14,487 bases of DNA from Bacteriovoracaceae bacterium (lineage in GTDB: Bacteria; Bdellovibrionota; Bacteriovoracia; Bacteriovoracales; Bacteriovoracaceae): NCBI GenBank assembly GCA_023146355.1, contig JAGLCH010000140.1, positions 1-14,487 on the forward strand, read 5' to 3'. Within the stretch, counting starts at the first letter, position 1. Every line of letters starts with the position of its first letter. Shown piece by piece: positions 7,226 through 13,332 of this stretch. The notes beneath the pieces were generated by a model. It was not told the DNA's origin and searched no databases. It saw only the letters and a list, made by a program, of their open reading frames with translations. The position numbers and the translations under genes are program-made.

Positions 7226-7229
7226 CAGC

Positions 7230-7258
7230 TTGACAGTGCGCTCAAATTCGTTTAATTT
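7230..7258 (+). promoter_or_regulatory. Sigma-70-type promoter of rpsO
   Basis: TTGACA at 7230-7235 is a perfect -35 box, with TAATTT at 7253-7258 17 bp later. It begins 4 bases after the stop of the M16 partner gene. Transcription near 7265 gives a leader of about 70 nt to the ATG at 7336. In E. coli S15 represses its own mRNA through a leader pseudoknot; here the leader has short complementary stretches (TAGG 7282-7285, CCTA 7302-7305, and an AAAA/TTTT pair between) but no clear S15 target can be shown by eye. Confidence 0.55.
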
Positions 7259-7335
7259 CTCATAGTTAAATCCCTTCTTTCTAGGTTTGAAAAATAATTT
7301 TCCTACTTGGATCTTAGGCCGTATTGGAGATACAA

Positions 7336-7602
7336 ATGATCACTAAAGAAAAAACACAAGAACTAATCAAGAAATTTGGTAAGTCTGAGAATGATGCTGG
7401 TTCTGCTCAAGTTCAGGTTGCGATTTTAACAACAAGAATCAACAATCTTAGAACTCACTTTGATAAGCACATCCATGATTATCACTCAAACCGTGGTCTT
7501 CTTAAGATGATTGGTAGTAGAAGAAGACTTCTTCGCTACGTGGCGAAGCAGTCACAAGATAATTACAAAAATCTCATTAAAGAGCTTGGTCTCAGAAAAT
7601 AA
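7336..7602 (+). CDS. rpsO: 30S ribosomal protein S15
   Basis: S15 is a primary 16S rRNA-binding protein of the 30S platform and forms a bridge to the 50S subunit. The 88-residue product is full length for the family. It contains the characteristic GSAQVQVAILTTRINNLRTH, HDYHSNRGLL, RRRLLRYV and the C-terminal KELGLRK. ATG 7336 is chosen because GGAG (7326-7329) lies 6 nt upstream and because the length then equals the family norm; an in-frame TTG at 7324 would overlap the ribosome binding site. Gene order rpsO-pnp is conserved across many bacteria. The gene has its own promoter and a strong terminator, so pnp must be reached by read-through or have its own promoter. Confidence 0.98.
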   Translation: MITKEKTQELIKKFGKSENDAGSAQVQVAILTTRINNLRTHFDKHIHDYHSNRGLLKMIGSRRRLLRYVAKQSQDNYKNLIKELGLRK

Positions 7603-7609
7603 GATAAAA

Positions 7610-7636
7610 AAGGGGCCTTTTGGCCCCTTCTTTATT
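7610..7636 (+). terminator. Rho-independent terminator of rpsO
   Basis: AAGGGGCC (7610-7617) pairs perfectly with GGCCCCTT (7622-7629) around a TTTT loop, followed by CTTTATT. It begins 7 bases after the rpsO stop. The T-run is broken by C and A, so some read-through into pnp is plausible, as is known for E. coli rpsO-pnp. Confidence 0.88.
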
Positions 7637-7664
7637 ACACTATACGCAGATATTATTTGAAGAA

Positions 7665-7726
7665 GGATTTTGAGGGATATTTGAAGAATTAAACATGTTT
7701 AGCTCTTGAAATATCTTTTTAAAGTC
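7665..7726 (+). promoter_or_regulatory. Long imperfect hairpin in the pnp leader (possible RNase III/PNPase autoregulation site)
   Basis: The region folds back on itself about the centre 7695/7696. The inner core pairs 7676-7682 with 7709-7715, 7684-7687 with 7704-7707 and 7690-7693 with 7698-7701. Interruptions are a G-G mismatch (7683/7708) and an A-C mismatch (7688/7703). Outward it continues with G-U pairs and short matches to 7665/7726, giving about 25 pairs including wobbles. It lies between the rpsO terminator and pnp. In E. coli, RNase III cuts a long stem in the pnp leader and PNPase then destabilises its own mRNA. Position and shape fit that scheme; the sequence alone does not prove it. 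An 11-base stretch of the 5' arm is duplicated at 7654-7664 and could compete for the same 3' arm. Confidence 0.6.
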
Positions 7727-7761
7727 CCACCAAAAAAATATCAAGACATTTATTTCAGATA

Positions 7762-7789
7762 TTGCACCATTACGACGTTAAGGGTGCAA
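7762..7789 (+). promoter_or_regulatory. Second hairpin of the pnp leader, near the ribosome binding site
   Basis: TTGCACC (7762-7768) pairs perfectly with GGTGCAA (7783-7789), with an inner TTA/TAA match inside a 14-base interior. It ends 13 nt before the GGAG (7803-7806) that serves the pnp ATG. With the longer hairpin upstream it gives the leader two stems. No T-run follows, so it is not a terminator; a translational or mRNA-stability role is possible. Confidence 0.5.
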
Positions 7790-7812
7790 ACACATCATTT
7801 ATGGAGAAAATT

Positions 7813-10056
7813 ATGAATGAAAACAAGGTAGTTTATTCCCTCGACTTCGGGGGTAAAGAAGTGACTATCGAAACAGGACGTATGGCCAAGCAAGCTGACG
7901 GTTCTGTTCTCGTAACTTGTGAAGGTACACAAGTTTTAGTTACTGTATGTTCTGCAACTGAAGAAAAGCCAGGACAAGATTTTTTTCCACTACTCGTTGA
8001 GTACACAGAGAAATTCTATTCAGCAGGAAAGTTTTTAGGTGGTTACCTAAAGCGTGAAGGTAGACCTTCAAATCAAGAGACACTTAATGCTCGTCTAATT
8101 GACAGACCATTAAGACCTCTATTCCCTTCAGGGTATATGTTTGACACTGTTGTAAGCTGTACAGTTATGTCTTACGGAAAAGGTGGAGATCCTGAAATCC
8201 TAGCATCACTAGGAGCTTCTGCTGCTCTTGCAATCTCAGATATCCCATTTGCTAAGTCAATTGGTACTTGTAAGGTTGGACGTATTAATGGCGAGCTAGT
8301 AATCAACCCTGATCGCGATCAGTGGGTAGATTCAGATCTAGAGATCATTGTTGCTGCATCTGAAGATGCAATCTTAATGGTTGAGGGTGAAGCTGATATC
8401 GTTCCTGAGAAAGAAATTCTTGAAGCGATCTTTTTTGGTCACGATAAGATTAGAGATTTCGTAGCTGTTGTTGAGAAAATGAAGTCAGAAATTGGACGCA
8501 CAAAGCGTGAGTTTGTTTCTGTTGCAGCAAACGAAACAATGAATAAGAAAACAGAAGCAGAGTACGGAGCTGTTGCTCGCAAAGCTATCGAAATTAACGA
8601 TAAGCTTGAGAGACAAAATGCTGTTAAAGCAATCATGGCAGACGTAAAAGGTGCGATTTCATCTGATCCATCTGCATTTGGACTAACAGAATCTGATGCT
8701 CCTGGAAAAGAAGCTTACAAAGCAGTTGATGAGCTAATGTATACAATGATGAGAGCTGACATCCTTTCTGATGAAAAGCGTATTGCTGGTCGTGGTCTTA
8801 CTCAGGTTCGTAAAATTGAAACAGAAGCAAATGTTCTTGCTGCTCCTCACGGATCATCACTATTTACACGTGGAGAAACTCAGGTTCTTGCTGCTGTAAC
8901 AATTGGTGGTTCAAATGGTAACCAAATTGTTGATAGAATTGTTGGAAAAACTGAAGATAGCTTCTACCTTCACTACAACTTCCCTCCTTATTCTGTAGGT
9001 GAAGCTCGTGGTGTTCGTGGCGTTGGTCGTCGTGAACAAGGTCATGGAAATCTAGCGGAGCGTGCTCTTAAAGCAGTAATGCCAGATTCAACTCAATTCC
9101 CATATACAACAAGAGTTGTATGTGAGGTTCTAGAATCTAATGGATCTTCTTCAATGGGTTCAGTATGTTCTGGTTCAATGGCACTTATGGATGCTGGTGT
9201 TCCTCTTAAGGCCCCAGTTGCTGGTATTGCTATGGGTCTTATCTCTGAAGGAGATAAGTATAAAATCCTTACAGATATTCTTGGTGATGAAGATCATCTT
9301 GGAGATATGGACTTTAAAGTTGCTGGTACTTCTGAAGGTATTACTGCAATTCAGATGGACATTAAGATCACAGGCCTTACTCGTGAGATCGTTGAGCAGG
9401 CGATGAATCAGGCCCATGAAGGTCGTAATTATATCCTTGAAGAGATGGCAAAAACAATTTCTTCTGGTCGTAAAGACTTTAAAGAGGGTGTTCCAAGAAT
9501 TGAAAGCTTTAAGATCCCTAAGGATAAAATTGGAGCTCTTATTGGTCCTGGTGGTAAAAACATTAAGGCCGTTCAAGAGGAATTTCCTGTTGAACTTGAT
9601 ATCAATGATGACGGAACTGTTAAGGTTCTCGGAACTGATCCTGAGATCATCAAAGCGTGTATCAATAAAGTTAAGCTACAGATCAATGGTCCAGAAGTTG
9701 GAGCTCAGTTCACTGGAACTGTTGCTACTATTAAAGACTTTGGTTGTTTTGTAGACGTTGCTTCAGGTGTTTCTGGTCTTGTTCACGTATCTGAAATCGC
9801 TGAAGAGCGTGTTCATGATGTGAATGACTATGTTTCTGAGGGGGATGTAGTTGAGGTTAAAGTTCTTGAATCTGACCGCTTTGGTCGTTTCAAGCTTTCA
9901 ATCAAAGCTGTTAAGCCACTTGAAAACAGAAATCCAGGTGCAAAAAGAGAAGAGAGAGGCGATCGTCCAGAAAGTGAGCGTCGTCCTCGTCAAGACCGTG
10001 GTAGAGAATCTAGAGACTCTAGAGAAAGACGTCCACGTCGCGATAAGAATGAGTAA
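7813..10056 (+). CDS. pnp: Polyribonucleotide nucleotidyltransferase (PNPase)
   Basis: PNPase is the phosphorolytic 3'-to-5' exoribonuclease (RNA plus phosphate to nucleoside diphosphates), a trimer central to mRNA decay. Domains in order are: first RNase PH fold (about 1-220); helical linker (about 235-310); second RNase PH fold (about 320-540) with the active-site serine stretch SNGSSSMGS (442-450) and GDEDHLGDMD (491-500; Asp492 and Asp498 match E. coli Asp486 and Asp492); KH domain (about 560-620, IGPGGKNIK); and S1 domain (from about 630, FTGTVATIKDFGCFVD). The last roughly 45 residues are an Arg/Glu/Asp-rich tail without clear fold; the total of 747 is longer than E. coli's 711. ATG 7813 has GGAG 6 nt upstream; the in-frame TTG at 7762 and ATG at 7801 fall in the leader hairpin and just before the SD. 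Codon use is smooth and regular, as for a highly expressed gene. Confidence 0.98.
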   Translation: MNENKVVYSLDFGGKEVTIETGRMAKQADGSVLVTCEGTQVLVTVCSATEEKPGQDFFPLLVEYTEKFYSAGKFLGGYLKREGRPSNQETLNARLIDRPLRPLFPSGYMFDTVVSCTVMSYGKGGDPEILASLGASAALAISDIPFAKSIGTCKVGRINGELVINPDRDQWVDSDLEIIVAASEDAILMVEGEADIVPEKEILEAIFFGHDKIRDFVAVVEKMKSEIGRTKREFVSVAANETMNKKTEAEYGAVARKAIEINDKLERQNAVKAIMADVKGAISSDPSAFGLTESDAPGKEAYKAVDELMYTMMRADILSDEKRIAGRGLTQVRKIETEANVLAAPHGSSLFTRGETQVLAAVTIGGSNGNQIVDRIVGKTEDSFYLHYNFPPYSVGEARGVRGVGRREQGHGNLAERALKAVMPDSTQFPYTTRVVCEVLESNGSSSMGSVCSGSMALMDAGVPLKAPVAGIAMGLISEGDKYKILTDILGDEDHLGDMDFKVAGTSEGITAIQMDIKITGLTREIVEQAMNQAHEGRNYILEEMAKTISSGRKDFKEGVPRIESFKIPKDKIGALIGPGGKNIKAVQEEFPVELDINDDGTVKVLGTDPEIIKACINKVKLQINGPEVGAQFTGTVATIKDFGCFVDVASGVSGLVHVSEIAEERVHDVNDYVSEGDVVEVKVLESDRFGRFKLSIKAVKPLENRNPGAKREERGDRPESERRPRQDRGRESRDSRERRPRRDKNE

Positions 10057-10069
10057 ATATTTGTTTTGC

Positions 10070-10098
10070 TTTAAATTACACTCTTTGAAGTGTATATA
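10070..10098 (+). promoter_or_regulatory. Possible dut promoter overlapping the pnp terminator
   Basis: TTTAAA at 10070-10075 and TATATA at 10093-10098 are 17 bp apart, each 4 of 6 to consensus. The start would be near 10105, inside the 5' arm of the pnp terminator, so transcripts from it would lack the outer half of that arm. Only 15 bases separate the terminator's T-run from the dut ATG, leaving no room for a promoter between them. The match is modest, and read-through from pnp is the alternative. Confidence 0.35.
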
Positions 10099-10100
10099 GG

Positions 10101-10130
10101 AGAGGGGCTTTAGTGGCCCCTCTTTTTTTG
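10101..10130 (+). terminator. Rho-independent terminator of pnp
   Basis: Bases 10101-10108 (AGAGGGGC) pair with 10116-10123, a perfect 8-bp stem with a 7-nt loop, followed by a run of T to 10129. It is the strongest terminator in the window. A smaller stem, TACACT (10077-10082) with AGTGTA (10089-10094), precedes it. Confidence 0.92.
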
Positions 10131-10144
10131 TTTAAGGTATTGAA

Positions 10145-10600
10145 ATGATTGAAATAAAAGTATTACCACTAGAGCATTTTGACAGTGAACTACCCCTGCC
10201 TTTTTATGCTACCCAAGGGGCGGCCGGAGCCGATATAAGAGCTTCTCTCCCAAATAAGGACTCAATGGTTCTTAAGCCTGGAAAGAGAGATATGGTGCCC
10301 ACAGGCCTTATCTTTGAGATTCCTGAGGGGTATGAAGTCCAAGTTAGGCCTCGCTCTGGGCTCTCACTTAAAACAGATCTTTTAGTTGTAAATTCTCCCG
10401 GCACCATTGACTGTGATTACCGAGGAGAGGTAAAGATTCTATTAGGTAATTTTGGAAGTAACGACGTGGTTATTAATCACGGCGAAAGACTAGCTCAGCT
10501 AGTAATAGCACCAGTCATTCAGGGAAGCTTTGTAATAGCAGACTCTGTAAGTGATACTCAGCGAGGAGCTGGTGGATTTGGATCAACGGGAGTTTCTTAA
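10145..10600 (+). CDS. dut: Deoxyuridine 5'-triphosphate nucleotidohydrolase (dUTPase)
   Basis: It hydrolyses dUTP to dUMP and pyrophosphate, keeping uracil out of DNA and supplying dUMP for thymidylate synthesis. All five motifs of the trimeric dUTPase family appear in order: GAAGADIRA (1), RPRSGLSLK (2), GTIDCDYRGEVKI (3), ERLAQLVI (4) and the C-terminal P-loop-like RGAGGFGSTG (5). The 151-residue length equals the E. coli enzyme, so it is complete. The start has AAGG (10134-10137) 7 nt upstream. The TAA stop overlaps the next ATG by one base, so the ferredoxin-domain gene is translationally coupled. It begins immediately behind the pnp terminator. Confidence 0.97.
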   Translation: MIEIKVLPLEHFDSELPLPFYATQGAAGADIRASLPNKDSMVLKPGKRDMVPTGLIFEIPEGYEVQVRPRSGLSLKTDLLVVNSPGTIDCDYRGEVKILLGNFGSNDVVINHGERLAQLVIAPVIQGSFVIADSVSDTQRGAGGFGSTGVS

Positions 10601-11322
10601 TGTATAAATTGAATGTGTCTCCATCTGGAGAGTGTATAGAAATCGATGGTGAGACCAATGTAAAGCAGGCATTGAGTAATGCTGGTATCTATCTAAAGGC
10701 CACTTGTGGTGGAGAAGGTGCTTGTGGAGAATGTGTCATTAAAGTTCTTTCAGGCGAGGATCATCTAACTCCTCCCGGTTTTCTTGAGTTATCAAGACTT
10801 GGAAATGTATTTCACATTACCAAAGAGCGCTTGGCCTGTATGACTACGATTGAAGGGGATATTACAATTGATATTGCTGATCACCTTGAAGCTCCTGAAA
10901 GTGAAAAAGATAAGACAGACAACTCAAAGAAAAAGCTCAAAACAGTAGTTCGAAGTAAAGATGATGTAAAGCAGATGTATGTTGAGCGCGACCAGAAGCG
11001 TGCTGAAAAGCAGGAAGTAAGAGATAATCCTGAGAAGCACTGGAAAGAGGAAAAAGACCCCATGAGATTTAAAAAACTCGGTGGGGGAAAGCGGCCTAAG
11101 GCATTTAAGGATGCTGTTGATTATGAGAATCGTCCCCTTAGAGATACAAGGCGTGATGACAGTAGGCCTCAAAGAGATAGTGGACGGGACTTTAAGCCTC
11201 GTACAGAAGAAAAGCGTGATGATACTCCTTCAAGAGATGGTCAAAGTGACTTTAAGCCTCGTAGAGATGGACAGCGTGGCTCAAGAAAGGACTTTCTTGG
11301 AGAAAAAAAGAAAGGAGAGTAG
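10600..11322 (+). CDS. [2Fe-2S] ferredoxin-domain protein with long basic disordered tail
   Basis: Residues 1-95 form a plant/adrenodoxin-type [2Fe-2S] domain, with Cys36, Cys42 and Cys45 in the loop ATCGGEGACGEC and Cys80 in LACMT, giving C-x5-C-x2-C-x34-C. It should bind one [2Fe-2S] cluster and carry electrons; the partner is not visible here. From about residue 97 the chain is highly charged and low in hydrophobic residues: a Lys/Glu-rich stretch, then an Arg/Asp-rich end containing two copies of a 20-residue repeat sharing DFKPR (11161-11280). Ordinary ferredoxins are about 100 residues, so the tail of about 145 is unusual and looks like an RNA- or nucleic-acid-binding region. GGGAG (10588-10592) lies 7 nt before the ATG, which overlaps the dut stop. 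Related ferredoxin-like domains occur at the start of RACE-type activators of corrinoid proteins, but nothing else here supports that. Confidence 0.85.
   Translation: MYKLNVSPSGECIEIDGETNVKQALSNAGIYLKATCGGEGACGECVIKVLSGEDHLTPPGFLELSRLGNVFHITKERLACMTTIEGDITIDIADHLEAPESEKDKTDNSKKKLKTVVRSKDDVKQMYVERDQKRAEKQEVRDNPEKHWKEEKDPMRFKKLGGGKRPKAFKDAVDYENRPLRDTRRDDSRPQRDSGRDFKPRTEEKRDDTPSRDGQSDFKPRRDGQRGSRKDFLGEKKKGE
11161..11280 (+). repeat. Two tandem imperfect 60-bp repeats in the ferredoxin tail
   Basis: Units 11161-11220 and 11221-11280 each encode 20 residues and align without gaps. GACTTTAAGCCTCGTA is identical in both (11188-11203 and 11248-11263), and AAGAGAT and GCGT recur at the same offsets. 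The encoded shared positions are P, RD and DFKPR. This indicates a past in-frame duplication of 60 bp. Confidence 0.75.
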
Positions 11323-11376
11323 TCTTTTCTAACTAACTGTAAATATTTGCCTTCTTTAAATATCAGTGTGCTCTAG

Positions 11377-11382
11377 TATTAT
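11377..11382 (+). promoter_or_regulatory. Possible -10 box giving a leaderless transporter mRNA
   Basis: TATTAT at 11377-11382 (5 of 6 to consensus) ends 6 bases before the ATG at 11389, so standard spacing puts +1 on the A of that ATG. A weak TTTAAA lies 16 bp upstream at 11355-11360. No Shine-Dalgarno sequence is visible before the ATG, which agrees with a leaderless mRNA. AT-richness makes chance matches common. Confidence 0.3.
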
Positions 11383-11388
11383 TAAATC

Positions 11389-13173
11389 ATGGAAAATATA
11401 CTAAAGCGCACTTTTTTAATCACTGTATTAATCTCTGTTACATTTTTTGTGACTAATTTAATGGCCGCAGAACCAACGGTCATTACTACTGTTAACTGGG
11501 GGCATCTCATTTTGGGCCTCTTTGCAGGGCTATCTCTTTTTCTTTTTGGGATGGAGCAGATGAGCACAGCTCTGAATAAGTCTGCTGGTAATAAGATGCG
11601 AAGTATCTTGGCCCTTTTGACTAAGAATCCTCTTCTCGCTTTAGCTGTCGGCGTTTTTGTTACGGTTATAATTCAGTCATCAAGTGCTACAACTGTAATG
11701 CTTGTGAGTTTTGTCCAGTCTGGGCTGATGCCATTTTCTAAGACTCTTGGGGTTGTCCTCGGTGCTAGTATTGGTACCACTGTAACTGCTCAGCTTGTGG
11801 CCTTTAAAATCACTTATCTCGCATATTTTATGGTTGCTCTTGGCTTTGGCATGACTTTCTTTGCTAAGAAAAGTGACTTAATAAAATACATCGGTGAAGC
11901 TCTCCTCGGATTTGGAATATTATTTATTGGGATGAAGTTAATGAGTAATTCCATGGTTCCGCTTCGATCATATCCTGAGTTTATTAATTTGATTAAAGAG
12001 CTTGAAAATCCGATTATGGGTATTGTCTTTGCTGCTTTATTCACAGCGCTAATTCAAAGCAGCTCTGCTTTTCTTGGAATTATAATTGTTCTCGCAAAGC
12101 AAAATCTCATTGATCTTGAAGCAGGTATTCCACTTGTTATCGGAACAAATATTGGTACTTGTATTACTGCTCTTTTGGCAAGTATCGGCGCGACTAGAGA
12201 TGCAACTCGTGTAGGCCTTGCTCACATTTTATTTAAAATTGTTGGGGCACTGTTATTCATTGGCTGGATACATGAATTTTCTCAATTTATTTCATACCTC
12301 TCAAATAAAGCAGGGACTGTTGAGCCCGCTAGACGTATTGCAAATGCCCATACTGTTTATAATGTTGGTCTTGCCGTGGTCTTTTTTCCCTTTCTCAAGT
12401 ATTTTGAAAAAGTTGTTATGTTCATTATCCCCGAGAAAAAATCAACGTCCAACTTACCCTTACTTGAGGTTAAGCATCTTGACGATTCTCTTTTAAATTC
12501 TCCATCACTAGCAATTGATGTTGCTCGCGCAGAGATTGCACGAATGGCGCAAAATATTCGCACAATGCTGAGTGCCACAATTATCCCAATTATTTCAGAT
12601 GATTTTCATAATGATGATGAATACCCATCTCTTACATTAATCGACGGTATCCTTTTTCGGGAGAAAAAGATTAACTACATTGAAAAAGAAGTTAAGCGTT
12701 ATCTAATCAAGGTTTTTCAGCGCGGACTAAGTGATGACCAAGCACAAGAGGCCTACGCGCTTATTAATATTGCCCAGGACCTAGAGAGTGTTGCCGATGT
12801 TGTGAGTAAGGGAGTTGTTCCTCAAATCTCAAAGAAAAGAGCATCCGATGTTAGCTTTTCAATTGAGGGATTAGAAGAAATTACTATTTATCACTCCAAG
12901 GCGTGCAAGCAGGTTGCTCGACTTCATGGAGCGCTTCATACAATGGACCCTGATAAAGCACAAAGAATCATCTCAAAAATGGAGGGTTATCTTCACCTTG
13001 AATCAGACTACAAAATGCTTCATCTAGAGCGCCTCAGAGAGAGTAGAACTGAAACTGTTGCCACACACGATCTTCACACCGAGCTAATGGACTGCTTTAA
13101 GAGAATTAATGTCCATACTGGTGATATTGCCAAGACCCTTACAGAGATGGGCCATCTGACATCATCGGAATAG
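11389..13173 (+). CDS. Na+/phosphate cotransporter family protein with PhoU-like C-terminal domain
   Basis: The 594-residue membrane protein carries the inverted-repeat signature of the Na/Pi cotransporter (NptA/SLC34-like) family. IIQSSSATT at 95-102 and LIQSSSAF at 221-228 are the paired QSSS motifs, each followed by a Gly-rich segment, GASIGTTVTA at 125-134 and GTNIGTCITA at 252-261. About eight to nine hydrophobic segments end near residue 350. The remaining roughly 230 residues are soluble, helical and PhoU-like (REKKINYIEKEVKRY; DLESVADVVSK), as in bacterial YjbB-type transporters, where this region is thought to regulate flux. The N-terminus resembles a cleavable signal (LMAAEP near 24-29). 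No Shine-Dalgarno precedes the ATG. It likely moves phosphate across the inner membrane with sodium; direction is unknown. No clear terminator follows, only a T7 run at 13202-13208 without a stem. Confidence 0.9.
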   Translation: MENILKRTFLITVLISVTFFVTNLMAAEPTVITTVNWGHLILGLFAGLSLFLFGMEQMSTALNKSAGNKMRSILALLTKNPLLALAVGVFVTVIIQSSSATTVMLVSFVQSGLMPFSKTLGVVLGASIGTTVTAQLVAFKITYLAYFMVALGFGMTFFAKKSDLIKYIGEALLGFGILFIGMKLMSNSMVPLRSYPEFINLIKELENPIMGIVFAALFTALIQSSSAFLGIIIVLAKQNLIDLEAGIPLVIGTNIGTCITALLASIGATRDATRVGLAHILFKIVGALLFIGWIHEFSQFISYLSNKAGTVEPARRIANAHTVYNVGLAVVFFPFLKYFEKVVMFIIPEKKSTSNLPLLEVKHLDDSLLNSPSLAIDVARAEIARMAQNIRTMLSATIIPIISDDFHNDDEYPSLTLIDGILFREKKINYIEKEVKRYLIKVFQRGLSDDQAQEAYALINIAQDLESVADVVSKGVVPQISKKRASDVSFSIEGLEEITIYHSKACKQVARLHGALHTMDPDKAQRIISKMEGYLHLESDYKMLHLERLRESRTETVATHDLHTELMDCFKRINVHTGDIAKTLTEMGHLTSSE

Positions 13174-13246
13174 GTAGCGCCAATCTTTCTAGTTTAATCA
13201 GTTTTTTTGTTTAGTTTAGTTGAATTCGCATTTTTTCTATGTAATC

Positions 13247-13284
13247 ATTAAACAATTCTTAAATTTAATTAAGAATTGCTTAAT
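13247..13284. promoter_or_regulatory. 38-bp near-perfect palindrome before the XRE regulator (probable operator)
   Basis: Bases 13247-13262 match the reverse complement of 13269-13284 at 15 of 16 positions, around a 6-bp centre (ATTTAA). The inner 10 (CAATTCTTAA/TTAAGAATTG) are perfect; the mismatch is A13252/C13279. It lies 48 bp before the likely start codon of the HTH gene. A candidate promoter, TTGAAT (13220-13225) and TAATCA (13242-13247), would start transcription inside it. Dimeric XRE proteins often bind such sites to control their own gene. It is not followed by a T-run, so a terminator role is less likely. Confidence 0.6.
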
Positions 13285-13332
13285 TTTTATGCAGGTAGGG
13301 ATTATTCTGCAGTTGGCCTTATTGGGGATGCT

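Noticed and set aside
7324..7335. TTG start for rpsO
   Set aside because: It overlaps the GGAG ribosome binding site, and the protein from 7336 already has the standard S15 length.
7762..7812. Upstream TTG/ATG starts for PNPase (7762, 7801)
   Set aside because: TTG 7762 lies in a leader hairpin, and 7801 overlaps the GGAG that serves ATG 7813. The family N-terminus begins just after 7813.
9140..9754. Open frames inside pnp in other frames, on both strands
   Set aside because: They lie wholly within a well-supported enzyme gene, have low-complexity Leu/Val-rich products and no ribosome binding sites.
11341..11364. AT-only inverted repeat ATATTT/AAATAT before the transporter gene
   Set aside because: Six A-T pairs with a 9-base loop are weak and expected by chance here; not counted as terminator or operator.
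13174..13246. T-rich stretch after the transporter gene as terminator
   Set aside because: The T7 run at 13202-13208 has no stem before it.
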